From Comamonadaceae bacterium (GTDB lineage Bacteria; Pseudomonadota; Gammaproteobacteria; Burkholderiales; Burkholderiaceae_C), in the NCBI GenBank assembly GCA_027484575.1, contig JAIXSQ010000017.1, forward strand, positions 115,381-179,380: 64,000 bases of DNA, written 5' to 3'. Below are positions 27,786 to 37,358 of the stretch, in pieces (within the stretch, counting starts at the first letter, position 1; every line of letters starts with the position of its first letter). Made by a program: the position numbers and the translations under genes. The notes under the pieces are model-generated. The model had not been told where the DNA came from. It was given only the letters and a program-made list of their open reading frames with translations, and made no database searches.

Positions 27786-28661
27786 TTAAACCGCCGCAGC
27801 CCCGGACACGATCTCGGAGAGTTCCTTCGTGATCGCTGCCTGGCGCGTCTTGTTGTAGACCAGCTTGAGCTCGCCGATGAGGTTGCCGGCGTTGTCGGTG
27901 GCGGCCTTCATGGCCACCATGCGCGCCGACTGCTCGGACGCCATGTTCTCGGCCACCGCCTGGTAGACCAGCGCCTCGACGTAGCGGATCAGCAGGTCGT
28001 CGATCACCGTCTTGGCATCGGGCTCGTAGATGTAGTCCCAGCCGTGCTCGCCGGCCGCCTTGGTCTCGGCCTGCATCTTCTCGGCCGACAGGGGCAGCAG
28101 CTGCTCGACGACCGGCTCCTGCTTCATCGTGTTGATGAAGCGCGTGTAGCACAGGTACACCGCGCTGAGCTTGCCCTCGGCGTACTGGTCGAGCAGCACC
28201 TTCACGGGACCGATCAGGCGCTCGAGGTGCGGCGTGTCGCCCAGCTGGGTGACATGCGACACGACCTTGGCGCCGATGCGGTTCATGAAGCCCAGGCCCT
28301 TGTTGCCGATCGCGACCACCTGGGTCTCGACCTTCTGGTCCTGCAGCTCGCGCAGCTTGCCGGTGACGGCGCGCAGCACGTTGGTGTTGAGGCCGCCGCA
28401 CAGGCCCTTGTCGGTCGACACCACGATGAAGCCCGCCGCCTTCGCGTCGTTGTGGCGCATGAAGGCGTGGGTGTACTCGGGGTTGGCCTTGCCCAGGTTG
28501 GCGGCGATGTTGCGAACCTTGTCGCTGTAAGGCCGGGCCGCGCGCATGCGGTCCTGCGCCTTGCGCATCTTGGAGGCGGCGACCATTTCCATGGCCTTGG
28601 TGATCTTCTTGGTGTTCTCCACCGATTTGATCTTGCCGCGAATCTCTTTTCCTGCAGCCAC
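27786..28661 (-). CDS. atpG: F1 ATP synthase gamma subunit
   Basis: Central rotor shaft, 291 residues. The N-terminal helix AAGKEIRGKIKSVENTKKIT and C-terminal helix AATDNAGNLIGELKLVYNKT are the paired coiled coil that turns inside the alpha3beta3 ring. DKGLCGGLNTN is family-specific. The start is GTG 28661. It ends 16 bases before the atpD start. Confidence 0.98.
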   Translation of the reverse strand: MAAGKEIRGKIKSVENTKKITKAMEMVAASKMRKAQDRMRAARPYSDKVRNIAANLGKANPEYTHAFMRHNDAKAAGFIVVSTDKGLCGGLNTNVLRAVTGKLRELQDQKVETQVVAIGNKGLGFMNRIGAKVVSHVTQLGDTPHLERLIGPVKVLLDQYAEGKLSAVYLCYTRFINTMKQEPVVEQLLPLSAEKMQAETKAAGEHGWDYIYEPDAKTVIDDLLIRYVEALVYQAVAENMASEQSARMVAMKAATDNAGNLIGELKLVYNKTRQAAITKELSEIVSGAAAV

Positions 28662-28687
28662 AGCTGTTCCTTGGTTGAAGGACCGAC

Positions 28688-30241
<1,554 letters not shown>

Positions 30242-30276
30242 GACTCGTTCCTTGTGTCCTTGGGGGCGGGCGGCCG

Positions 30277-30807
30277 TCAGGCCGTCAGCGCGACTTTCAT
30301 GTGTTCGAGGCGGGCCTTGACCGAGGTGTCGAGCACCTCGTCACCGACCACGACGCGGACGCCGCCGATCAGGGACGGGTCTTCCTGCACCGTGAGGTTC
30401 AGCTTGCGGCCGAAGCGGCGCTCGAGGCTGGTGGCCAGCTCGCCGAGGGCTGCGGCCGGGATCGGGAAGGCGCTGAAGACGGTGGCGTCGGACGCTCCGC
30501 TCTGGGCGTTCTTCATCGCGCGGAACTGCGCGGCGACCTCGGGCAGCGCGGCCAGGCGGCCGTTCTCGATCAGCAGGCGCAGGAAGTTGCGCGCGCGCTC
30601 GTCCAGTTCCACGCGCGCGGCCCCGGTGGCCACGTCGTAGACCTGCTGGTCGGTGACCCGCGGGTTGGCGGCGAAGTCCAGCAGCTGGGCGTTGCCGGCC
30701 ACGGCCGCGAGCGCGTCCAGCCACTGCGAGGTGCCGGCGAGGTCCGCGCGGGACGCCTCGAACAGCGCCTCGGCGTAGGGGCGGGCGATGGTGGCAAGTT
30801 CGGCCAT
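30277..30807 (-). CDS. atpH: F1 ATP synthase delta subunit
   Basis: Peripheral-stalk subunit of 176 residues joining b2 to the top of F1. The N-terminal ATIARPYAEALFEAS and the C-terminal RRFGRKLNLTVQEDPSLIGGVRVVVGDEVLDTSVKARL match OSCP/delta proteins. ATG 30807 lies 12 bases after atpF. Confidence 0.97.
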   Translation of the reverse strand: MAELATIARPYAEALFEASRADLAGTSQWLDALAAVAGNAQLLDFAANPRVTDQQVYDVATGAARVELDERARNFLRLLIENGRLAALPEVAAQFRAMKNAQSGASDATVFSAFPIPAAALGELATSLERRFGRKLNLTVQEDPSLIGGVRVVVGDEVLDTSVKARLEHMKVALTA

Positions 30808-30819
30808 GGCGACTCCCTC

Positions 30820-31290
30820 TTACAGCTCGGTCTTCAGGCGGTTCAGCAGCTCGGCATGCACCCCGGCGTCGACTTCGCGGCGAAGGATCTGCTCGGCGCC
30901 CTTGACGGCCAGCGCGGCGACCTGCTCGCGCAGCGCCTCGCGGGCCTGCACCACCTGCTGCTCGGCCTCGGCGCGGGCGGCGGCGACGATCTTGTCGGCC
31001 TCCTGCTGCGCGCGGCCCTTGGCCTCGTCGACCATGGACTGGGCACGACGCTCGGCGTCGGCCAGCAGGCCGGCGACCTGGTTGCGCGACTTAGCCAGCT
31101 CCTCGTCCACCTTGGCGTTGGCCGCGGCGAGCTCGGTCTTGGCGCGCTCGGCGGCGGCCAGGCCTTCCGCGATCTTGCGCGAACGCTCGTCGAGCGCCTG
31201 CGTGATCGGCGGCCAGATGTAGCGCATCGTGAACCAGACAAGGATCGCGAAGACGATCGCCTGCAGGAACAGGGTTGCGTTGATGTTCAC
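30820..31290 (-). CDS. atpF: Fo ATP synthase b subunit
   Basis: Stator subunit of 156 residues: an N-terminal TM helix (INATLFLQAIVFAILVWFTM) followed by a long Ala/Glu/Lys-rich amphipathic helix typical of the b2 right-handed coil. The start is GTG 31290. A single b-type gene is present, so the stalk is a homodimer. Confidence 0.97.
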   Translation of the reverse strand: MNINATLFLQAIVFAILVWFTMRYIWPPITQALDERSRKIAEGLAAAERAKTELAAANAKVDEELAKSRNQVAGLLADAERRAQSMVDEAKGRAQQEADKIVAAARAEAEQQVVQAREALREQVAALAVKGAEQILRREVDAGVHAELLNRLKTEL

Positions 31291-31327
31291 GGCACGGTCC
31301 TTTCCGTCGTGACCCCGGGGAACGGGA

Positions 31328-31576
31328 TCAGCGCAGGACGAAGGGGTTGGCGAAGGCGAACAGCAGGGCGATGGCGACGCCGATCAGGAAGGCCGCGTCG
31401 ATCAGGCCGGCCAGGATGAACATCTTGGTCTGCAGTTCGTTCATCAGCTCGGGCTGGCGGGCCGACGACTCCAGGTACTTGCCGCCCATCAGCGCGATGC
31501 CGATGGAAGCGCCGATGGCGCCCAGGCCGACGATGATGCCGCAAGCCAGCGCGACGAGACCGAGGATGTTTTCCAT
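31328..31576 (-). CDS. atpE: Fo ATP synthase c subunit (proteolipid)
   Basis: An 82-residue two-helix hairpin forming the c-ring. The ion-carrying Asp60 sits in LAGLIDAAFLIG, and the N-terminal helix has the Gly-rich GLGAIGASIGIALMGGKY. The absence of the Gln/Glu-Ser ligand set of Na+-type rings indicates proton coupling. The polar loop is ESSARQPELMNEL. ATG 31576. Confidence 0.99.
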   Translation of the reverse strand: MENILGLVALACGIIVGLGAIGASIGIALMGGKYLESSARQPELMNELQTKMFILAGLIDAAFLIGVAIALLFAFANPFVLR

Positions 31577-31628
31577 GATTGCTCCTAGTTGGTAAGTGGA
31601 AAGGTGAAGGGAAAAAACGGAAGCCGGA

Positions 31629-32498
31629 TCAGTGCGCGTCGTGCGCCTGGCCCACGTAGATCAGCGTCAGCATCATGAAGATGAAGGCCTGCAGCGTGAT
31701 CACCAGGATGTGGAACAGCGTCCACACCGTGCCCGCGACCACATGGCCGATGGCCAGGCCGATCCCGGTGGCCGACAGCGACGCGTAGCCACCCATCAGC
31801 GCGATCAGCATGAACACCAGCTCGCCCGCGAACATGTTGCCGAACAGCCGCATGCCGTGCGAGACGGTCTTGGCGACGAATTCGATGACCTGCATCAGGA
31901 AGTTGAAGGGCCACAGCAGCGGGTGCGCGCCGAACGGGGCGGAGATGAGCTCGTGCCCCCAGCCGCCCAGGCCCTTGATCTTGATGTTGTAGAAGAAGCA
32001 CACCAGCAGCACCGACACCGACAGGCCCAGCGTGGTCGACAGGTCGGCGGTGGGCACCACGCGCTGGTAGTCCTTGAACCCCATGGCGGGGCCGGCGGCG
32101 TGCCAGATCTGCGGGATGAAGTCCACGGGCAGCATGTCCATGAAGTTCATCAGGAAGATCCAGACGAACACCGTCAGCGCCAGCGGCGAGACCAGCTTGC
32201 GGCTCTTCTCGTTGTGGATCACGCCCTTGGCCTGGCTCTCGACCATCTCGGCCAGGATCTCGATGGCCGCCTGGAAGCGGCCGGGCACGCCCGAGGTGGC
32301 GCTGCGGGCAGCACGCCACAGGATGAAGCAGCCCACGATCCCCAGCACCAGCGACCAGAAGACCGAGTCGAGGTTGAAGACCGAGAAGTCCACGATCGAG
32401 GTCTGCTTGACGCTCTCGAACGAGAAGTTCTTCTGCAGGTGCTGCAGATGGTGCTGGATGTACTCGCTTGCGTTCGGTCCGTGTTCAGCGGTCGACAT
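31629..32498 (-). CDS. atpB: Fo ATP synthase a subunit
   Basis: Proton half-channel subunit, 289 residues with five to six TM helices. The essential Arg217 is in TVSHGMRLFGNMFAGE, equivalent to E. coli Arg210, and the channel sequence LQAFIFMMLTLIYVGQA is intact. The N-terminus is long and hydrophilic (about 45 residues). It lies 15 bases after atpI. Confidence 0.98.
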   Translation of the reverse strand: MSTAEHGPNASEYIQHHLQHLQKNFSFESVKQTSIVDFSVFNLDSVFWSLVLGIVGCFILWRAARSATSGVPGRFQAAIEILAEMVESQAKGVIHNEKSRKLVSPLALTVFVWIFLMNFMDMLPVDFIPQIWHAAGPAMGFKDYQRVVPTADLSTTLGLSVSVLLVCFFYNIKIKGLGGWGHELISAPFGAHPLLWPFNFLMQVIEFVAKTVSHGMRLFGNMFAGELVFMLIALMGGYASLSATGIGLAIGHVVAGTVWTLFHILVITLQAFIFMMLTLIYVGQAHDAH

Positions 32499-32513
32499 GG
32501 TTCAGATCTCGTT

Positions 32514-32969
32514 TCATCGCTGACGCCGCCCGAAGGCGAACGCCACCCAATACATCTTCGTCGCCAGCACGACGCCGGCCAGCAGCCCCAACCAGTGCAA
32601 TCCGGGCACCAGTCGCGGCGCCGCCACCAGCAGCGCCACGGTCAGACCCAGCTTCACCAGCTCCCAACCCAGCCAACCCGCACCGGCAGCGCCGCGCGCT
32701 GCCCGCCGCGCGAGCGCGCGGGCGAAGAGAGCGGCGGGCCCGGCCACGGCCAGTGCCCCGTAGGCCACCGACCACCCCGTCGCCGCGCGGCCGGTGAACC
32801 ACCAAGCGAGCAGCGCTCCCAGGACACCGGCGGCGACCTGGCTGCCCACCACCGCCAGGGGCGACACCTGATGCAGGGTCGCACGCAGCCTGCGCGCCTC
32901 GTCGGCGCTCAGCGGCTTGGCAGGGAGCTCGTCGTCGTCCGTCTCGGCGGGCACAGGTTGTGAAGGCAT
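32514..32969 (-). CDS. atpI: ATP synthase-associated protein AtpI
   Basis: First gene of the atp operon, 151 residues. The N-terminus is acidic (MPSQPVPAETDDDELPAKPL) and is followed by four hydrophobic helices (VVGSQVAAGVLGALLAWWFT, WSVAYGALAVAGPAALFARA, LVKLGLTVALLVAAP and LHWLGLLAGVVLATKMYWVA). Its position and topology identify it as the AtpI/UncI-type c-ring assembly factor or Mg2+-linked protein; sequence conservation in the family is low. ATG 32969 has only a weak SD (AGG). Confidence 0.87.
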   Translation of the reverse strand: MPSQPVPAETDDDELPAKPLSADEARRLRATLHQVSPLAVVGSQVAAGVLGALLAWWFTGRAATGWSVAYGALAVAGPAALFARALARRAARGAAGAGWLGWELVKLGLTVALLVAAPRLVPGLHWLGLLAGVVLATKMYWVAFAFGRRQR

Positions 32970-33015
32970 TCGCGACCTGCGCTTGTCCGGGCTCGGGAAA
33001 TTGGCAAAGCCGCTG

Positions 33016-33043
33016 ATTATAGGTAGAAACCACCATCTGCCCA
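33016..33043 (-). promoter_or_regulatory. Promoter of the atp operon
   Basis: Minus-strand TGGGCA (33038-33043), a 16-base spacer and a perfect TATAAT (33016-33021), 47 bases upstream of the atpI ATG. The AT-rich island stands out in this GC-rich sequence. The predicted start of transcription is near 33009. Confidence 0.65.
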
Positions 33044-33116
33044 GCTGACAGCCACACAGTCCGTTCGCCGCCCCCTGCCGGCCGACCCTCGATCCCTGTC
33101 GGCGTGGCCCGCTGCC

Positions 33117-33122
33117 CACAAT
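33117..33122 (+). promoter_or_regulatory. Candidate -10 element, leaderless start of MBL-fold gene
   Basis: CACAAT, 7 bases before ATG 33130. It overlaps the alternative ATG at 33121, which argues for the later start. Confidence 0.4.
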
Positions 33123-33129
33123 GCGCAGC

Positions 33130-34305
33130 ATGCCCACTCCCCCCGCGCCCGCCATGACCCCGCGCCTCGTGGACAGGCCCGGGCGCACCGCCGTCGTCAC
33201 CTTGCTGGCGGCCCTGCTGGCCGGCTGCGCCGGCCCGCCGGCCAGCACGCCCGGGCCCGACAAGCCGCACCACACCGCCGAAGGCTTCCGCAACCTGTCG
33301 GGCGTGACCGTCAACAAGCCGCTGGGCGACCTCGTGCGCTGGAACTGGGAGGCCTGGCGCGCCGGCCTGCCGCGGCCGCCGCAGGCGCCCACGCCGGTGG
33401 TCGCGCCCGAACTCGCGCGGCTGAAGGCCTACGCCAGCGCGATGCGCCACGTGGGCACGGCCTCGGCGGCGCCGCTGCCCTCGGTCACCTGGATCGGCCA
33501 TGCCACGGCGCTGGTGCAGAGCGGCGGGCTGAACGTGCTGACCGACCCCATCTTCAGCGAGCGCGCCTCGCCGGTGCAGTTCCTGGGCCCCAGGCGGGCG
33601 CAGCCACCGGGCATCGCGCTGGACGACCTGCCGGCCATCGACGCGGTGGTGATCTCGCACAACCACTACGACCACCTGGACCGCGCCTCGGTGATGCGGC
33701 TGGATGCGCGCAGCGGCGGCCGCACGCTGTTCCTGGTGCCGCTGGGCAACAAGGCGTGGATGGCGCAGCAGGGCATCCGCAACGTCGTCGAACTCGACTG
33801 GTGGCAGACCCACGTGCACCGCGGCGTGGAGTTCCAGCTGGTGCCGGTGCAGCACTGGTCGGCACGCAGCCTGAACGACCGCAACCGCACGCTGTGGGGC
33901 GGCTGGGTGGTGCATGCGCCGGACCTGCACTGGTACTTCTCGGGCGACACCGGCTACGGCGCCCATTTCGCGCTCACGCGCGAGCGGCTGCAGGCGCGCC
34001 GTCCCGGCAGGCCGCTCGACCTGGCGCTGCTGGCCGTGGGCGCGTACGAGCCGCGCTGGTTCATGGCACCGCAGCACATCGACCCGGCCGAGGCGGTGCA
34101 GGCGCACCGCGACCTGGGCGCGCGCCGCAGCCTGGGCGTGCATTGGGGCACCTTCGCGCTGACCGACGAGTCGCTGGACCAGCCGCCGCGCGACCTGGCC
34201 CTGGCGCGGCAGGCGGCCGGCCTGCCGGAGGACGACTTCTTCCTGCTGGCCATCGGCCAGACCCGCTGGCTGGCACCGCGCGGGGCGCGACAATCGGCGC
34301 CATGA
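33130..34305 (+). CDS. Metallo-beta-lactamase-fold lipoprotein (NAPE-PLD/UlaG-like)
   Basis: A 391-residue exported hydrolase-like protein. The signal sequence LLAALLAGC gives a lipidated Cys33. The metal site HNHYDHLD begins at His177 (HxHxDH), with WIGHATALVQ before it, and GDTGYG, VGAYEPRWFM and a late VHWGTFALTDE after it, as in the NAPE-PLD/UlaG-like group. It probably cleaves a phosphodiester or a lactone at the outer-membrane inner leaflet, but the substrate is unknown. ATG 33130 is chosen over 33121 because of the upstream -10-like hexamer. Its stop overlaps the next start (ATGA). Confidence 0.85.
   Translation: MPTPPAPAMTPRLVDRPGRTAVVTLLAALLAGCAGPPASTPGPDKPHHTAEGFRNLSGVTVNKPLGDLVRWNWEAWRAGLPRPPQAPTPVVAPELARLKAYASAMRHVGTASAAPLPSVTWIGHATALVQSGGLNVLTDPIFSERASPVQFLGPRRAQPPGIALDDLPAIDAVVISHNHYDHLDRASVMRLDARSGGRTLFLVPLGNKAWMAQQGIRNVVELDWWQTHVHRGVEFQLVPVQHWSARSLNDRNRTLWGGWVVHAPDLHWYFSGDTGYGAHFALTRERLQARRPGRPLDLALLAVGAYEPRWFMAPQHIDPAEAVQAHRDLGARRSLGVHWGTFALTDESLDQPPRDLALARQAAGLPEDDFFLLAIGQTRWLAPRGARQSAP
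34289..34294 (+). promoter_or_regulatory. Candidate internal -10 element before the aminotransferase gene
   Basis: GACAAT inside the end of the MBL-fold gene, 7 bases before ATG 34302. A weak CTGGCT lies 17 bases further upstream. It would give a leaderless transcript of the aminotransferase. Confidence 0.35.
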
Positions 34306-35195
34306 CCGACCGCACCGACGCCCTGACCGACCTGCCCTGCTACCTGAACGGCGAGTACACGACGCTGCGCCACGCCAAGGTGAGCGTGATGGACCGCGGC
34401 TTCATCTTCGGCGACGGCATCTACGAGGTCGTGCCCGTCTACGGCGGCCGGCCGTTCCGCTTCGACGAGCACCTGGCCCGCCTGGAGCGCAGCCTCGACG
34501 AACTGCGCATCCCCAACCCCCTGACCCGCCCGCAGTGGCGCGCGCTGGTCGAACGCCTGGTGGGCGACTGGGCCGCGCAGGCCGGCGTGCCGCTGGCGCA
34601 GACCGACCAGCTAACCTACATCCAGATCACCCGCGGCGTGGCGATGCGCGACCACGTGATGGTCCCGGGCCTGGAGCCCACCGTGTTCGCGATGGCCAAC
34701 CGCATGGCGCTGCCCTCGGCGCAGGCCCGCGCCCAGGGCGTGGCCTGCGTGAGCGCAGACGACTTCCGCTGGCGAAAGGCCCACATCAAGAGCACCAGCC
34801 TGGCCGGCGCGGTGATGTCGCGCCAGATCAGCGCCGACGCCGGCGCGCTCGAGACCGTCATGTACCGCGACGGCTTCCTGTCCGAGGCCGCGGCCTCGAA
34901 CGTGTGGGTGGTCAAGGACGGCGCCGTGCTGGGCGTGCCCAAGGACAACCTGGTGCTCGAGGGCATCCGCTTCGGCCTGGTCGAGCAGCTGTGCCGCGAG
35001 GCCGGCATCCCGTTCCAGCTGCGCCGCATCACGCGCGACGAGGTGCTGGCCGCCGACGAGCTGCTGCTGTCGTCGGCCACCAAGGAGGTGCTGCCCGTGA
35101 CCACGCTGGACGGCCGCCCCGTTGGAAGCGGCCGGCCCGGCCCCATCTACGAGCGCCTGTATGCCGGCTACCAACGGGCCAAGCAGGCCGCCTGA
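34302..35195 (+). CDS. dat: Class IV aminotransferase, D-amino-acid transaminase-like
   Basis: A PLP enzyme of 297 residues. The N-terminal CYLNGEYTTLRHAKVSVMDRGFIFGDGIYEVVPVYGG is typical of D-alanine transaminases. The PLP Lys is in AHIKSTSLAGAVM, and FLSEAAASNVWVV and ELLLSSATKEVLPV carry the phosphate-binding and C-terminal signatures. Branched-chain aminotransferases share the fold, but the sequence pattern favours Dat, which would supply D-Ala or D-Glu for peptidoglycan. It begins inside the upstream stop codon and ends one base before the DUF493 gene. Confidence 0.85.
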   Translation: MTDRTDALTDLPCYLNGEYTTLRHAKVSVMDRGFIFGDGIYEVVPVYGGRPFRFDEHLARLERSLDELRIPNPLTRPQWRALVERLVGDWAAQAGVPLAQTDQLTYIQITRGVAMRDHVMVPGLEPTVFAMANRMALPSAQARAQGVACVSADDFRWRKAHIKSTSLAGAVMSRQISADAGALETVMYRDGFLSEAAASNVWVVKDGAVLGVPKDNLVLEGIRFGLVEQLCREAGIPFQLRRITRDEVLAADELLLSSATKEVLPVTTLDGRPVGSGRPGPIYERLYAGYQRAKQAA

Positions 35196-35196
35196 C

Positions 35197-35475
35197 ATGA
35201 GCACCACCGACCCCCGCAAGGATTCGCTGATCGAGTACCCCTCGCGCTTCCCGATCAAGGTGATGGGCGCGAAGGTCGACGGCTTCGTGCACGCCATCAC
35301 CCAGATCGCGCAGCGCTTCGACCCCGGCTTCGACGCCGCCAGCGTCGAGCTGCGCGACAGCAAGGCGGGCAACTACCTGGGCATCACCATCACGGTCACC
35401 GCCACCAGCCGCGAACAGCTCGACGAGCTGTACCGCACGCTGTCCTCGCATCCGATGGTCAAGGTGGTGCTGTAG
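35197..35475 (+). CDS. YbeD-like DUF493 protein
   Basis: A 92-residue ACT-like-fold protein of the YbeD/DUF493 family (SLIEYPSRFPIKVMG, ITITVTATSREQLDELYRTL, HPMVKVVL). In many proteobacteria it precedes lipB-lipA, as here, and is thought to be a small regulatory or accessory protein of lipoate attachment. No direct role is proven. The ATG at 35197 lies one base after the dat stop, and lipB begins 5 bases after its own stop. Confidence 0.93.
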   Translation: MSTTDPRKDSLIEYPSRFPIKVMGAKVDGFVHAITQIAQRFDPGFDAASVELRDSKAGNYLGITITVTATSREQLDELYRTLSSHPMVKVVL

Positions 35476-35480
35476 CCACC

Positions 35481-36149
35481 ATGGAGCCGCGCGTGCTCGG
35501 GCGGGTGGAGTACCAGCCCACCTACGAGGCGATGCAGGCGATGACGGCGGCGCGCACGCCCGACACGCCGGACGCGCTCTGGCTGTGCGAGCACCCGCCG
35601 GTCTACACGCAGGGCATCGCCGGCCAGCCCGGCCACGTGCTCGCGCCGGGCGGCATCCCGGTGGTGGCTACCAACCGCGGCGGCCAGGTGACCTACCACG
35701 GGCCCGGCCAGGTGGTGGCCTACCCCCTGCTGGACCTGCGCCGGCGCGGCTGGTTCGTCAAGGAATACGTCTACCGGCTCGAGGAGGCGGTGGTCCGCAC
35801 GCTGGCCGGCTACGGCGTCACCGGCCACCGCGTGGCCGGCGCGCCCGGCATCTACGTGCGGCTGGACGACCCGTTCTCGCATGCCGCGCTCACCGGCCCG
35901 GCGCCGGGGGGCGACCCGTTCCGCGGCCTGGGCAAGATCGCCGCGCTGGGCGTGAAGGTCAGCCGCCACTGCACGTACCACGGGCTGGCGCTGAACGTGG
36001 CCATGGACCTCGAACCCTTCTCGCGCATCAACCCTTGCGGTTACGCAGGCCTGGCGACGGTCGACCTTTCTACAATCGGCGTTCCCACCCCCTGGGACGA
36101 GGCGGCCGACCGGCTGGGCCGCCAGCTCGCCGCCCTGCTGGCGGCCTGA
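35481..36149 (+). CDS. lipB: Octanoyl-(acyl-carrier-protein) protein octanoyltransferase
   Basis: Transfers octanoate from ACP to lipoyl domains of PDH, OGDH and the glycine cleavage system. The 222-residue product has the conserved NRGGQVTYHGPGQ (His73), Lys152 in GKIAALGVKVSR and the acyl-thioester Cys186 in RINPCGYAG. ATG 35481 follows DUF493 with 5 bases between. A TACAAT at 36071-36076 near its 3' end might drive lipA separately, though no spaced -35 is evident. Confidence 0.97.
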   Translation: MEPRVLGRVEYQPTYEAMQAMTAARTPDTPDALWLCEHPPVYTQGIAGQPGHVLAPGGIPVVATNRGGQVTYHGPGQVVAYPLLDLRRRGWFVKEYVYRLEEAVVRTLAGYGVTGHRVAGAPGIYVRLDDPFSHAALTGPAPGGDPFRGLGKIAALGVKVSRHCTYHGLALNVAMDLEPFSRINPCGYAGLATVDLSTIGVPTPWDEAADRLGRQLAALLAA

Positions 36150-36160
36150 GAAGGACCCCC

Positions 36161-37153
36161 ATGAGCTCCAACCCCGTCGTGCGCGAGGCGCAATCCGTCA
36201 AGACCTACGTGGCCACGGCCAAGCAGAAGGCCGCGGCCAAGCTCTCGCGCATCCCGGTCAAGGTCGAGCCGGGCGAGGTGCTCAAGAAGCCCGAGTGGAT
36301 CCGCGTGCGCGCCGGCTCGCCCACCACCCGCTTCTACGAGATCAAGCAGATCCTGCGCGAGAGCAACCTGCACACGGTCTGCGAGGAGGCCTCCTGCCCG
36401 AACATCGGCGAGTGCTTCGGCAAGGGCACGGCCACGTTCATGATCATGGGCGACAAGTGCACCCGCCGCTGCCCGTTCTGCGACGTGGGCCACGGCCGAC
36501 CCGACCCGCTCGATGCCGACGAGCCTCAGAACCTGGCGCGCACCATCGCCAAGCTGCAGCTGAAGTACGTGGTGATCACCAGCGTCGACCGCGACGACCT
36601 GCGCGACGGCGGCAGCCAGCACTTCGTCGACTGCATCCGGGCCACCCGTGCGCTGTCGCCGCAGACCACCATCGAGATCCTGGTGCCCGACTTCCGCGGC
36701 CGCGACGACCGCGCGCTCGAGATCCTGAAGGCCGCGCCGCCGGACGTGATGAACCACAACCTCGAGACGGTGCCGCGCCTGTACAAGGAGGCGCGCCCGG
36801 GCTCCGACTACGCGTTCAGCCTGAACCTGCTCAAGAAGTTCAAGGCGCTGTTCCCGCAGGTGCCCACCAAAAGCGGCCTGATGGTGGGCCTGGGCGAGAC
36901 CGACGAGGAGATCCTGGCGGTCATGCGCGAGATGCGCGCGCACGACATCGACATGCTCACCATCGGCCAGTACCTGGCGCCCAGCACCTCGCACCTGCCG
37001 GTGCGCCGCTACGTGCACCCGGACACCTTCAAGATGTTCGAGCGCGAGGCCTACGCCATGGGCTTCACCCATGCGGCGGTCGGCGCGATGGTGCGCTCCA
37101 GCTACCACGCCGACCAGCAGGCCCACGCGGCGGGCGTGCCGGGCGCGGCCTGA
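36161..37153 (+). CDS. lipA: Lipoyl synthase
   Basis: Radical SAM enzyme that inserts two sulfurs into octanoyl domains. The 330-residue product has the auxiliary [4Fe-4S] cluster Cys74-Cys79-Cys85 (CEEASCPNIGEC) and the SAM cluster Cys100-Cys104-Cys107 (CTRRCPFC). The C-terminal VRSSYHAD provides the conserved Ser ligand. GAGAAGGA precedes ATG 36161. It ends the dat-DUF493-lipB-lipA run and is followed by a palindromic repeat region. Confidence 0.98.
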   Translation: MSSNPVVREAQSVKTYVATAKQKAAAKLSRIPVKVEPGEVLKKPEWIRVRAGSPTTRFYEIKQILRESNLHTVCEEASCPNIGECFGKGTATFMIMGDKCTRRCPFCDVGHGRPDPLDADEPQNLARTIAKLQLKYVVITSVDRDDLRDGGSQHFVDCIRATRALSPQTTIEILVPDFRGRDDRALEILKAAPPDVMNHNLETVPRLYKEARPGSDYAFSLNLLKKFKALFPQVPTKSGLMVGLGETDEEILAVMREMRAHDIDMLTIGQYLAPSTSHLPVRRYVHPDTFKMFEREAYAMGFTHAAVGAMVRSSYHADQQAHAAGVPGAA

Positions 37154-37231
37154 GCGCCCGCCACTCCCACGGACCCCAGCACCCGCGCACCCCAGCATCC
37201 GGGCGACCGCGCACCGCACACCCGCGCAACC

Positions 37232-37333
37232 TCGTCTCCCCCGCGCAGGCGGGGGCCCACGATCCCGCACCGCGCCCGACCATGGGACCCCGCCTGCGCG
37301 GGGACGACGACACGGGGCCCCGCCTGCGCCCAC
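37232..37333. repeat. Extragenic palindromic repeat element
   Basis: Two inverted arms of about 33 bases (37232-37264 and about 37278-37310), roughly 85% identical as reverse complements, with the core CCCCGCGCAGGCGGGG / CCCCGCCTGCGCGGGG. A third partial copy (GGCCCCGCCTGCGCCCAC) lies at 37316-37333. The form resembles dispersed palindromic repeats of betaproteobacterial genomes. It may also act as a terminator for lipA. Confidence 0.65.
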
Positions 37334-37344
37334 GCCGTCCTGCG

Positions 37345-37350
37345 TATCCT
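37345..37350 (+). promoter_or_regulatory. Candidate -10 element before the DMT permease gene
   Basis: TATCCT, 8 bases before ATG 37359, with no SD in the interval. Confidence 0.3.
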
Positions 37351-37358
37351 CGCGGCCC

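Noticed and set aside
37154..37358. Possible CRISPR or tandem direct repeat array downstream of lipA
   Set aside because: The copies are inverted, few and unevenly spaced, with no spacer-repeat pattern and no cas genes nearby.
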